64,000 nt of DNA, from contig NZ_JAMTCK010000023.1 of the NCBI RefSeq assembly GCF_024171785.1, positions 21,100-85,099 of the forward strand, read 5' to 3'. The translations under genes and the position numbers were made by a program. Source of the DNA: Goodfellowiella coeruleoviolacea. Lineage in GTDB: Bacteria; Actinomycetota; Actinomycetes; Mycobacteriales; Pseudonocardiaceae. The notes under the pieces were generated by a model. That model saw nothing but the letters and a program-made list of their open reading frames with translations. It was not told the origin of the DNA and did not search any database. Of the stretch, positions 1 through 7,534 are shown one piece after another. The stretch's first letter is position 1; the number at the start of each line of letters is the position of its first letter.

Positions 1-275
1 GCATGGTGGCTTCGGCGACCGTGCTCCCGGTGATCGGGGTGCCGGTGCCGCTCAAGCACCTGGACGGGTTGGACTCGCTGCTGTCCATCGTGCAGATGCC
101 GGCCGGTGTGCCCGTGGCCACGGTGTCCGTGGGCGGGGCGCGCAACGCCGGGCTGCTCGCCGTGCGCATGCTGGCCGTGGCTGACGCCGGGCTGCGGCGC
201 CAGATGGCCGAGTTCCAGGCCAACCTGGAACAACTGGTGTTGGACAAGGACGCGGCACTCCAGGCCACGCTCTGA
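1..275 (+). CDS. purE: N5-carboxyaminoimidazole ribonucleotide mutase, C-terminal part (5' truncated by window edge)
   Basis: Only the last 90 codons are present; the frame is open to the left edge, so the real start lies outside the window. The enzyme converts N5-CAIR to CAIR in cytosolic purine synthesis. The visible part contains the hallmark tail of PurE: a PVIGVPV strand, [20 protein letters not shown], then [15 protein letters not shown], followed by a short helical end. This is family recognition by eye rather than a search, but the conserved block is distinctive. In actinobacteria purE usually follows purK and is followed by an acyl-CoA dehydrogenase, as seen here after one inserted gene. 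The stop at 273-275 is followed directly by a tandem-repeat-rich convergent gap. Confidence 0.93.
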   Translation, partial: MVASATVLPVIGVPVPLKHLDGLDSLLSIVQMPAGVPVATVSVGGARNAGLLAVRMLAVADAGLRRQMAEFQANLEQLVLDKDAALQATL

Positions 276-400
276 CCGCCGGCCACGTTCTGACCGCCGG
301 CCACGCTCTGACCGGGAGACCACGCTCTGACTGGCAGTCACGCTCTGGCCGCCGGCCACGCTCTGGCCGGTAGGCCACGTTCTTGACCGGTCAGGCCACG
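276..400. repeat. Degenerate 17-19 bp tandem repeat after purE
   Basis: About six imperfect copies of a unit like CCGGCCACGCTCTGACC follow the purE stop codon, with variable length and base changes. No coding potential is evident. The rest of the 276-1020 gap holds a 27-bp repeat, a 110-bp paired-DnaA-box element and an 18-bp repeat (listed separately); otherwise I see no gene in it. Origin is probably replication slippage. Confidence 0.7.
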
Positions 401-540
401 CCTCAGCTGGCCTGACCGGAGGCCTTAACCGGACCAACCGGACCCACCCCTACCGGCGACCATGCCCGCACCCGTGGGCGTTCGCCGTCCCGCACGCCCA
501 GCCCCACGCGCACCGGGGCGTCAACAGGTAGCGCGAAACC

Positions 541-621
541 CTCACCGGCGCCGAGCCAGCCCCCACTCTCACCGGCGCCGAGCCAGCCCCCACTCTCACC
601 GGCGCCGAGCCAGCCCCCACC
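541..621. repeat. 27-bp minisatellite, three near-perfect copies
   Basis: Units begin at 541, 568 and 595 and are identical except at the last base or so (unit start CTCACCGGCGCCGAGCCAGC). A fourth partial unit at 622 runs into the 110-bp element that starts at 611. The unit shares its end (CAGCCCCCAC) with the left flank of that element, so the array looks like local amplification of the element's edge. Too few and too regular, with no spacers, to be CRISPR. Confidence 0.85.
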
Positions 622-720
622 CTCACCGGGGGGCGTCCCCTGGACCAGCCTATCCACGCGCACCGCGCTGGTGAAGGTCACGAGGTCGGGCTGTGGATAA
701 CCGAGGTGGCTGTGGACAAC
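611..720 (+). repeat. 110-bp intergenic element with hairpin and paired DnaA boxes, copy 1
   Basis: Left block: a C-rich run, then a potential hairpin (CCGGGGG / CCCCTGG around GGCGTCCCC) and AGCCTATCC ending at 655. Then 36 bases without similarity to the other copies, then TGTGGATAAC at 692-701 and TGTGGACAAC at 711-720. These are reverse complements of the DnaA-box nonamers TTATCCACA and TTGTCCACA, in the same orientation, starts 19 bp apart. Lies between purE (+) and the serine hydrolase (-), i.e. a convergent gap. Copies 2 and 3 are at 13496-13605 (-) and 20208-20317 (+). Repeat status is seen directly; DnaA binding is inference. Confidence 0.85.
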
Positions 721-895
721 TGGCCTCTCGAACGGGTGAACCGGACGAGGATCCGCGCCGCATGTGCTACGCCAGCCGCCGGAACACAGAACCCGCGGGA
801 TCACAGCCCCGCGCGGTCTCAGCCCTGGAGGTCACAGCGCCGCGGGGCCGCAGACCTGCGCGGCCATGCAGCCATCGGGCCGCAGAACAGCCCGC

Positions 896-1010
896 CCGGC
901 CGCCCAACTGACCCGGCCCGCCCAACTGACCCGGCCTGCCCAACTGACCCGGCCCGTCCAGCTGATCCGGTCCGTCCAGCTGACCCGGCCCGCCCAACTG
1001 ACCCGGTTCG
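896..1010. repeat. 18-bp tandem repeat, about six copies
   Basis: Imperfect units of the type CGGCCCGCCCAACTGACC with an 18-bp period run up to the stop codon of the minus-strand hydrolase. Variants carry CCAGCTGATC or CCAGCTGACC. The period is a multiple of three, which opens spurious reading frames on both strands. No spacer-repeat structure. Confidence 0.8.
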
Positions 1011-1020
1011 CTGAGTTGGC

Positions 1021-2271
1021 TCAGCGGGCCGAGCAGAAGGCCACGTCCATGGTGTCCAGCAGGTGCTGGAACGACTGGTTGTCCGGTGAGGTGGTCACGT
1101 ACGCGGTGGCCTGTCGGCCGGTGTTGTCCGCGCCGCTCATGCTCACCACGCCCGGCAGGTTGCCGCCGTGGCCCCAGTACTCGCCTCCGCAGCTGAGCGG
1201 CATCCGCAGCAGGCCGAGCCCGTAGGAGGTGCCGGCCGGGAACCGGGGCTCGGCCGCGTTCACCGTGGTCCGCATCTCGGCCAGGCTGTCCGGTGACAAC
1301 AGCTGGCCGGAGGACAGCGCCTGGTAGAACCGGTTGAGGTCGCCCGGCGTTGACACCAGCGAACCCGCCGAGTTGAGCGGCGCCACGGTCATCTCGGTCA
1401 GGTCGGCCCTGGCCGGGGTGGCGCCGTCGGTGCCAGGACCGGCCGCTGCCCCGGCGTAGTTGTGCGCGTGCGGGCCCCGGATGCCGAGTTCGTCGTCGGC
1501 CGGCCAGTAGGTGTCGGCCAGGCCCAGCGGCGCGATGATCCGCTCGGTCAGCACGGTGCGGATGTCCTCACCGGTGACCGCCTGCACCAGCATGCCGGCC
1601 AGCACGTAGTTGGTGTTGACGTAGGCCCAGCCGGTGCCGGGCGCGAACAGCGGCGGCTGGGCCAGGGCCAGGCTCACCAGGTGCGCCGGCGAGTAGTCCA
1701 TGTCGACCGGCTCCCACCAGCGGGCCGGCGCGTTCATCCGGTCCAACTGGTCCACGTACTCGGGCAGGCCGCTGGTGTGCTGCAGGATCTGGCGGACGGT
1801 GATGGTGTTCCCGTCGATGGCCGCGCCCGCGCCGGTGCCGTGCACCACGCCGGGGAGGTAGCGCTCGATCGGCGCGTCCAGGCCGATCTTGCCCTCGTCG
1901 ACCAGCTGGAGAACGGCCACGGCCGTGAACGCCTTGCTGTTGCTCGCGATCCGGAACCGGGCGTTGCCGTCCACCATGGGGCGGCCCGAACCCAGTTCGG
2001 CGGTGCCGGAACTCAGCGTCACGGTGCTGCCCTGGCCGTCCCTGACCTGGATGACCGCGCCGGGCAGGTGGTCGTTGTCGGTCAGCTTGTCCAGGGCGGC
2101 GCGGAGCGCCCACCGGTTGGTGACCGCTGGCCGGTCGTCATCGCCACCGCTGTCGGCCAGCGGAACTGCGGTCAGCAGGCCGCGCGTGCCCAGGACAACG
2201 GCCACGCTGGTCGTGACTCCCACGACAACGGCGAGCAGCAGCCGCAATGACCTGGACCTCGTGACGCGCAT
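1021..2271 (-). CDS. Secreted or membrane-anchored serine hydrolase of the beta-lactamase/DD-carboxypeptidase family
   Basis: A 416-residue class C beta-lactamase-type protein (PF00144 family), probably acting outside the membrane on cell-wall peptides or similar amides/esters; the substrate cannot be told. After a basic start (MRVTRSRS) there is one hydrophobic segment at about residues 9-32, a signal peptide or anchor. Catalytic signatures are present: SNSK at 110-113 (SxxK, nucleophile Ser), YVN in the middle (YxN), and HGG near the end (third motif). I place the start at the ATG at 2271, not the longer open frame at 2430, because the hydrophobic segment follows directly and a GGTGGGG sits just upstream. 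It is divergent from the acyl-CoA dehydrogenase and interrupts the purE-fadE linkage seen in mycobacteria. Confidence 0.85.
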   Translation of the reverse strand: MRVTRSRSLRLLLAVVVGVTTSVAVVLGTRGLLTAVPLADSGGDDDRPAVTNRWALRAALDKLTDNDHLPGAVIQVRDGQGSTVTLSSGTAELGSGRPMVDGNARFRIASNSKAFTAVAVLQLVDEGKIGLDAPIERYLPGVVHGTGAGAAIDGNTITVRQILQHTSGLPEYVDQLDRMNAPARWWEPVDMDYSPAHLVSLALAQPPLFAPGTGWAYVNTNYVLAGMLVQAVTGEDIRTVLTERIIAPLGLADTYWPADDELGIRGPHAHNYAGAAAGPGTDGATPARADLTEMTVAPLNSAGSLVSTPGDLNRFYQALSSGQLLSPDSLAEMRTTVNAAEPRFPAGTSYGLGLLRMPLSCGGEYWGHGGNLPGVVSMSGADNTGRQATAYVTTSPDNQSFQHLLDTMDVAFCSAR

Positions 2272-2523
2272 GACATCCCCACCGGCTAACGGACCATGGG
2301 TGGCAATAGTGGCAGGTGATGACCTTGCCAGTCTCGCTTTTGGCTGACATCGACACCCCCCGGCAGACGTTCGCGCGCCCGTTCGCGTGACCTGTCCGGC
2401 ACGACCGCCCGACCCGTCCGCCGGGGTCACCCGCTTCGCACTCAGGTCGCGGACCTATGTTGGTGAACGGGGGCTAACATCGCTGGCAGCTAGTGCTACC
2501 GGTGGGTAACAAGGAGGCGCGCG

Positions 2524-3687
2524 GTGAACGCAGGGTTCGACACGTACCAGCTCGCGGAGGAGCACCAGGCGCTGCGGGACGCGGTCCGCGCGCTGGCCGA
2601 GAAGGAGATCGCCCCGCACGCCAGCGAGGTCGACGAGCAGGAGCGGTTCCCGCAGGAGGCGGCGGACGCCCTGATCCGGGCGGGGTTCCAGGCCGTGCAC
2701 GTGCCCGAGGCCTACGACGGGCAGGGCGCGGACGCGGTGGCCACCTGCATCGTGATCGAGGAGGTCGCCCGGGTCTGCGCGTCCTCGTCGCTGATCCCGG
2801 CCGTGAACAAGCTGGGGTCGATGCCGATCCTGCTGTCCGCGTCCGAGGAGCTGAAGAAGGCGGTGCTGCCCTCGATCGCCAGCGGCGAGGCGATGATCTC
2901 CTACGCGCTCTCCGAGCGGGAGGCGGGCTCGGACACCGCGTCCATGCGGACCCGCGCCCACCTGGACGGTGACCACTGGGTGCTCAACGGCACCAAGTGC
3001 TGGATCACCAACGCCGGGGTGTCCACCTGGTACACGGTCATGGCGGTGACCGACCCGAACGCGGCCAAGAAGTCCAGCGGGATCTCCGCGTTCGTCGTGC
3101 ACAAGGACGACCCCGGCTTCGAGGTCGGGCCCAAGGAGCGCAAGCTCGGCATCAAGGGATCGCCCACCCGGGAGATCTACTTCCAGGACTGCACCATCCC
3201 GGCCGACCGGATCATCGGCGAGCCCGGCACCGGCCTGAAGACCGCGCTGCGGACGCTGGACCACACCCGGCCGACCATCGGCGCGCAGGCCGTGGGCATC
3301 GCCCAGGGCGCGCTGGACGCGGCCATCGCCTACGTCAAGGAGCGCAAGCAGTTCGGCACGGCCATCGCCGACTTCCAGGGCGTGCAGTTCATGCTGGCCG
3401 ACATGGCGATGAAGGTCGAGGCGGCCAGGCACATGGTCTACGTGTCGGCGGCGCGGGCCGAGCGCGGCGAGGCCAACCTGGGCTTCATCTCGGCCGCGGC
3501 CAAGTGCTTCGCCTCGGACGTGGCCATGGAGGTCACCACCAACGCCGTGCAGCTGTTCGGTGGTGCCGGGTACACCAGGGACTTCCCGGTGGAGCGGATG
3601 ATGCGCGACGCCAAGATCACCCAGATCTACGAGGGCACCAACCAGATCCAGCGCATGGTGATGGCGCGTTCCCTGCTCAAGGGCTGA
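2524..3687 (+). CDS. fadE25: Acyl-CoA dehydrogenase (FadE25-like)
   Basis: A 387-residue FAD-dependent acyl-CoA dehydrogenase, normal length for the family; catalyses alpha,beta-dehydrogenation of acyl-CoA with electrons passed to ETF. Visible features are the ALSEREAGSD motif in the middle domain, the RKQFGTAIADFQGVQ segment of the C-terminal helical domain and the catalytic Glu at about residue 370 in IYEGTNQIQR. The GTG start has an ideal AAGGAGG at 2511-2517, six bases away. In Mycobacterium tuberculosis the equivalent gene fadE25 (Rv3274c) sits next to purE, and the same neighbourhood is recognisable here. The symbol rests on this synteny; chain-length specificity (short or branched) is unknown. 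Confidence 0.92.
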   Translation: MNAGFDTYQLAEEHQALRDAVRALAEKEIAPHASEVDEQERFPQEAADALIRAGFQAVHVPEAYDGQGADAVATCIVIEEVARVCASSSLIPAVNKLGSMPILLSASEELKKAVLPSIASGEAMISYALSEREAGSDTASMRTRAHLDGDHWVLNGTKCWITNAGVSTWYTVMAVTDPNAAKKSSGISAFVVHKDDPGFEVGPKERKLGIKGSPTREIYFQDCTIPADRIIGEPGTGLKTALRTLDHTRPTIGAQAVGIAQGALDAAIAYVKERKQFGTAIADFQGVQFMLADMAMKVEAARHMVYVSAARAERGEANLGFISAAAKCFASDVAMEVTTNAVQLFGGAGYTRDFPVERMMRDAKITQIYEGTNQIQRMVMARSLLKG

Positions 3688-3983
3688 CCGGTCCGGGTAG
3701 GCCGCAGTCGCGCGACCGGTGGGGATGGGCCTCGGCCCGCGACCCTCGTCCCTCGGCCCGGTGCCGGCGTTGGCGCCGGGACCGGGACCGGGACCGGGAG
3801 TGGGTGGGCCGCCCATCCCCGTGCTCGCCCGCCGCGTGGTGCGGAACTGCCCGTGCCGTGGTCGTCGCCGCCCGTGTTGTGACGGAGGTCAACGGGTCGT
3901 GACAGCCAGTTAGTAGAAACTTCATTAGTTGAGCGTTCATACTCTTTCCTGCGCCCATGCACGACGCACAGGAGGAGAGTGGA

Positions 3984-4418
3984 ATGCGGCTGCTTCGGGA
4001 TCTGACCGCGCTGGTGGCTCGACTGGCGATCGGCGTGGTGTTCATCGCCCACGGCTGGCAGAAGTTCACCGAGTGGGGGCTCGCCGGCACCGCCGCCAGC
4101 TTCGAGAAGATGGGGATCCCCGCCGCCACCCTGTCCGCCTGGTTCGCCGCGACCGTCGAACTGGTCGGCGGCGTGCTGCTGATCGCGGGGCTGGCCCTGC
4201 CCGTGGTGGGTGTGCTCCTCGCCGTCGACATGGCCGGCGCCCTGCTGTTCGTGCACCTGCCCAACGGGCTGCTCGGCGACGGCGGGTTCGAGTACGTGCT
4301 GGTGCTGGCCGTGGCCGCGCTGGCCGTGGGCTTCAACGGTGGCGCCTACGCGCTGGACCGGGTGGTGTTCCGCAACCGGGGCGCGCGGCGCGCGCAGGAG
4401 CCGGTGCCCAGCGCGTGA
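3984..4418 (+). CDS. DoxX family membrane protein
   Basis: A 144-residue integral membrane protein with four hydrophobic segments. The first contains IGVVFIAHGWQKF, typical of the DoxX family (PF07681), and a VELVGGVLLIAGL segment follows. DoxX proteins take part in redox or thiol-stress complexes in mycobacteria, but a specific role here is not supported by context. The ATG at 3984 is preferred over one at 3957 because AGGAGGAG lies at 3970-3977. The 296 bases upstream hold no gene; they contain GGGACC hexamer repeats (about 3775-3800) and a conspicuously AT-rich patch at 3905-3950 likely to carry its promoter. Confidence 0.85.
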   Translation: MRLLRDLTALVARLAIGVVFIAHGWQKFTEWGLAGTAASFEKMGIPAATLSAWFAATVELVGGVLLIAGLALPVVGVLLAVDMAGALLFVHLPNGLLGDGGFEYVLVLAVAALAVGFNGGAYALDRVVFRNRGARRAQEPVPSA

Positions 4419-4621
4419 CCTGCCGGAACCAGCAGAAGAGCCAGACACAGCAGGACAGCCGGAACCGGCAGGACCGCCGGAACCGGCGGTTGGCCGGGCA
4501 CCGGCAGCCGCGGCCAGCCTCGGTCGCGGCCCGGCCCACGCCACCGAGAGCACCAGCAGAACCCAGCCGGACCGGTCGGACAACCCGGCCGGCCTGACCG
4601 GACAGGTCGGCCGGTCTGGTC

Positions 4622-4672
4622 GGACCCAGCCGGCGGTCGGACTCAGCCGGCGGTCGGACTCAGCCGGTGGTC
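4622..4672. repeat. 17-bp tandem repeat, three copies
   Basis: Units GGACYCAGCCGGYGGTC start at 4622, 4639 and 4656. The third copy supplies the stop codon (4660-4662) of the minus-strand TIGR03089 gene, so the repeat has grown into the gene end. The remainder of the convergent gap 4419-4659 is low-complexity (AACCGGCAGGACC-like) with no gene seen. Confidence 0.75.
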
Positions 4673-5379
4673 GGTCCGCCGAGGGAGATCGTCACGTTCT
4701 CGGCGGACCGGCGCGCCGGCAGGCCGGCGACATCGGCGTGGCTGCACTGCACCAGCGACGCGCCCGCGGCCAGCACGGCCAGCAAACCGCTGAACAGCCC
4801 GTCCGGCATGGTCCACTCCATAGTGGACAAAACACGCGAATCCCCGGTGATGCCAAGGGTTTCCGCGCGGGACCGCGCCTCAGCCACGACTTCGTCGACA
4901 GTGGACGCCAGCAGCGCGGGCGTGTCGCCGGGCAGTCGCTGCCCCGGGTCGAACCGGTCGCCGTGCGCGCGGACGTCGTCGAGGTAGTCCACGGTGCCGG
5001 CCGGTCGCTCGTCCAGCCCACGCCCCATCGGGTCCAGCGAGGCCACCGCGACCACGTCGGCGCCCTCGGCCGCCCCACCCGGCGCCACCACCGCCACGGA
5101 CGCGCCGTCGGCCTGGTCGGTCACGCGCGCCCCGCACCACCAGGCGCCCAGCAGCACACCCACGGTCTGCCAGTGCGCCGGCAGCAGCACCGCGACCGGA
5201 TCGCCCGGCCCCACGTCGTGCTCGTCCCGCAGCCAGTTGGCCGTCTTGGCCGCCCAGTTGGCCATGGTCGCCCTGGACAGTTCGACCCTGCTGCCCAGCG
5301 CGTCGTCGTAGTGGGTGATCAGCGGCCGGGCCGGATCAGCGGCGAGCAGTGGGGAGTACAGGACTTCGGTGACGGTCAT
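4660..5379 (-). CDS. TIGR03089 family protein
   Basis: A 239-residue protein matching the actinobacterial TIGR03089 family, which looks like a shortened N-terminal part of AMP-binding (acyl-CoA ligase type) enzymes. Visible landmarks are ITHYDDALGSRVELSRATMANW near the N-terminus, a WLRDEHDVGPGDPVAVLLPAHW strand-helix unit and a small C-terminal lobe. The ATP-binding P-loop and C-terminal lid of real ligases are absent, so catalysis is doubtful. GGAGAGG precedes the ATG. It lies 96 bp downstream of an LCP gene on the same strand, the same order as Rv3267-Rv3268 in M. tuberculosis, which suggests a cell-wall related role. Confidence 0.85.
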   Translation of the reverse strand: MTVTEVLYSPLLAADPARPLITHYDDALGSRVELSRATMANWAAKTANWLRDEHDVGPGDPVAVLLPAHWQTVGVLLGAWWCGARVTDQADGASVAVVAPGGAAEGADVVAVASLDPMGRGLDERPAGTVDYLDDVRAHGDRFDPGQRLPGDTPALLASTVDEVVAEARSRAETLGITGDSRVLSTMEWTMPDGLFSGLLAVLAAGASLVQCSHADVAGLPARRSAENVTISLGGPTTG

Positions 5380-5475
5380 CGCCTCTCCAGATCCACTGTG
5401 GACGGCACTGCCATGCGGCGGAACCGCTGCGCCGACGCGGTGGGCAGGCCGTCGACACTGGTCGCCTGGTCGGAC

Positions 5476-6813
5476 TCAGTCGACGCAACTCACCCCATCG
5501 GCCATGATCGGCTCCGGCGACCCGGCCGGTGCGGCCAGGCCGTTCAAGTGGATCACAGCCGATCCGGCGAGCCGTTGGGTGGGGCTGGATTGCGCCCCGT
5601 CCGGCGTGCCTGCCTGGGCGGACGTCGCCGGCTCGCCGGCTGAGGTGGCCGGCGCGGACGCCGACCCGGTCGACGACTCGGTCGAGGACACGGTCGATGA
5701 CGCCGGCGGGGCACTCGCCGCGACCAGGTTGGCCACGAACGCGCGAACCTGGTCCCGGTCCACCGTGACGATGCTCTGGCCCCGGTCGTTGCTGGCGTTG
5801 ACGTTGGTCACCGGGATGGTGACGAACTCCACATCTCCACTGGCCAGGGCCTGTGCCTGCCGCAGCAGCGTGACCAGGTCCAGGTCCTGGTCGATGACGA
5901 CCGACTTCCGCACCGCGTCCAACAGCGCGTTGAACCGCCCCTGGTCGGTGAGCGTGCCGGTGGACAGGACCTTGTTCACGGCCGAGGCCAGGAAGGCCTG
6001 CTGGCGCGCGATCCGGCCGAGGTCCCCACCGGGCAGGTTCTTGCGCTGGCGCACGAACGACAGCGCGTCCCCACCGGACACGGTCTGCCGTCCCTTGCGG
6101 AAGTTGGCCCCCGAGTCCGGGTCGCTGGTCGCGTGGTTCAGGCACACGTCGATGCCGCCGACCGCCTCGGTGAGCAGGTAGAACCCGTACAGGTTGATCT
6201 CGGCGTAGTGGTCGACGTGCAGTCCGGTCAGGTCCTGTACGGTCTGCACCAGGGCCCGCCGGCCGGCCTGGTCGGACTGCTGCTCCACGCGGGCCTGGTC
6301 GGACATGCCCTCGCCACGCAACCGTTGCGCCGTGCGGTACTTGGTGGCCCCGTAGGCGGCGTTGATCTTGTCTTCCCGGTAGTCCGGGATGGGGACGTAG
6401 GTGTCCCTGGGAATGGAGATCGCGTGCGCGCGCCCGCCGTTGTGCGGAATCCGGATCAGGATGATCGTGTCGGTGTTGACCCCCGCGCTGGCCTCGGTGC
6501 GCAGCTTCCTGAGGACGTTGGCCGGTAACAGGTTGCCCTGCGCGTCGGTCCGGCTGTCACTGCCCACCAGCAGGATGTCGGTGGCGCCGTCGTCGGCCGG
6601 GGGAGAGTCCGGCACGTCGGCCAGGCCGGTGATCACGTCGGTGGTGTTCAGGTTCTCCTGCACCCGGTCCAACGTGATCCAGGCGTACCCGGTGGCCGCG
6701 AGCGCGGTGGCGGACACCAGGGCGACCACCGTCCGAGCGGTGATCAACGCGGCACCGCGCCCCCGAGCCGGCCGACGCGCCGCGACTCGGCTGTCGGTCG
6801 TGTCCTTGCTCAT
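5476..6813 (-). CDS. LytR-CpsA-Psr (LCP) family cell-wall glycopolymer ligase
   Basis: A 445-residue LCP protein. A cytosolic basic N-terminus is followed by one membrane segment (about 24-46) and the extracytoplasmic LCP domain from about residue 78 (DILLVGSDSRTD), with the conserved IPRDTYVPIP, INLYGFYLLTEAVGGIDVCL and LSFVRQRKNLPGGD blocks. LCP enzymes transfer polyprenyl-linked polysaccharide to peptidoglycan; in mycobacteria they join arabinogalactan. The C-terminal 70 residues are a Ser/Thr/Ala-rich linker and a short tail; there is no full LytR_C domain, unlike the second LCP at 9541-11154. GAGGGGGG lies six bases before the ATG. Genes nearby for dTDP-rhamnose and WbbL fit this role. 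Confidence 0.93.
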   Translation of the reverse strand: MSKDTTDSRVAARRPARGRGAALITARTVVALVSATALAATGYAWITLDRVQENLNTTDVITGLADVPDSPPADDGATDILLVGSDSRTDAQGNLLPANVLRKLRTEASAGVNTDTIILIRIPHNGGRAHAISIPRDTYVPIPDYREDKINAAYGATKYRTAQRLRGEGMSDQARVEQQSDQAGRRALVQTVQDLTGLHVDHYAEINLYGFYLLTEAVGGIDVCLNHATSDPDSGANFRKGRQTVSGGDALSFVRQRKNLPGGDLGRIARQQAFLASAVNKVLSTGTLTDQGRFNALLDAVRKSVVIDQDLDLVTLLRQAQALASGDVEFVTIPVTNVNASNDRGQSIVTVDRDQVRAFVANLVAASAPPASSTVSSTESSTGSASAPATSAGEPATSAQAGTPDGAQSSPTQRLAGSAVIHLNGLAAPAGSPEPIMADGVSCVD

Positions 6814-7168
6814 GTGTTCCCCCCTCGCTGCCCTGGTGACCAGGTTAGTCAGCGGTCGGCGGGAAAAACCGGGCTCGGCGCATCTGGCCCCCGGGTTTGC
6901 TCAATCTGTTAGCGATCAGGTCCGGCGGGCGCCGGGAGCCCACCTGGCGCGAGCGGATTCGACCGGGCGCCGCCGCGGCTCGGCAGCCACCTGCTGACCC
7001 GGCCCCCGCGTCCGGTCAAACCGGGCATGGCGGGCGTGGGGGTCACACGATGGGGGGTTTGCCCGGCGGTTCCTCCGCAAGAACGGGCGACTCCTGAGTG
7101 ATCGTGTTGATGCCGAACCAGTGCCGAACCGTGATGGTTTCGGCGGCGAGATTAAGGAGTAGTCGCAG
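6814..7168. other. Divergent intergenic region between the LCP gene and a small secreted-protein gene
   Basis: No gene is seen in these 355 bases. There is a relatively AT-rich patch at about 6895-6920 and another at 7095-7160, which probably hold the two divergent promoters. An imperfect hairpin (CGAACC...GGTTTCG, about 7125-7142) precedes the ribosome binding site AAGGAG of the plus-strand gene; a related arrangement recurs before the paralogous gene at 7535. Confidence 0.5.
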
Positions 7169-7429
7169 ATGACCATGAGGCCCCGCCTCGCTGGATTGTT
7201 GGCTGCCACCGCCGGCACTCTGCTGCTTCTCGCGACGCCCGCTGGCGCTCAGCCGTCCGATGACCCCGATGAGCAGGTCGGAATCGTCGGGGCCACTCCG
7301 CTTGTGCCGATCTGCGCTGGTGATTTCGCCAGTGGGAGCGGGCTGGGGATCACGATCGGGGACAGAGTTCCAGGCCAGGAGACATGCGATTCCGTTGCCG
7401 CCGAAGTCGCCGATCTCGCGGGTCGGTGA
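7169..7429 (+). CDS. Small secreted protein, paralogue of the Gly-Lys-Pro repeat protein signal region
   Basis: An 86-residue protein. Residues 1-28 form a clear Sec signal peptide (basic MTMRPR, then a Leu/Ala-rich core, ending ATPAGA-QPS), leaving a mature peptide of about 58 residues with two cysteines, acidic at the start. I do not recognise the mature part. The signal sequence is nearly the same as that of the large protein at 7535, and the leader DNA before both genes shares AGTGCCGAACC and AAGGAG nine bases before ATG. This implies a tandem duplication in which only the secretion and expression signals were kept. Confidence 0.7.
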   Translation: MTMRPRLAGLLAATAGTLLLLATPAGAQPSDDPDEQVGIVGATPLVPICAGDFASGSGLGITIGDRVPGQETCDSVAAEVADLAGR

Positions 7430-7498
7430 CCAGCCGGTCGGCGACAACGACTGACCGATTCCGATCACGTGTGGTGATTCAAAGCAGTGCCGAACCCG

Positions 7499-7510
7499 AC
7501 GGCTTAAGCC
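7499..7510. promoter_or_regulatory. 12-bp palindrome before the repeat-protein ribosome binding site
   Basis: CGGCTTAAGCCG is a perfect palindrome 24 bases before the ATG at 7535, downstream of the shared AGTGCCGAACC block. It may be an operator or a small hairpin in the leader; I cannot tell which. Confidence 0.35.
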
Positions 7511-7534
7511 GTGGTAGATAAGGAGAGCGCGGAG

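Noticed and set aside
896..1010. Regular short repeats as a CRISPR array
   Set aside because: Units are contiguous with an 18-bp period and no unique spacers; no cas genes in the window.
1462..2250. 262-codon open frame on the plus strand
   Set aside because: Antisense to the serine hydrolase, which has all three catalytic motifs.
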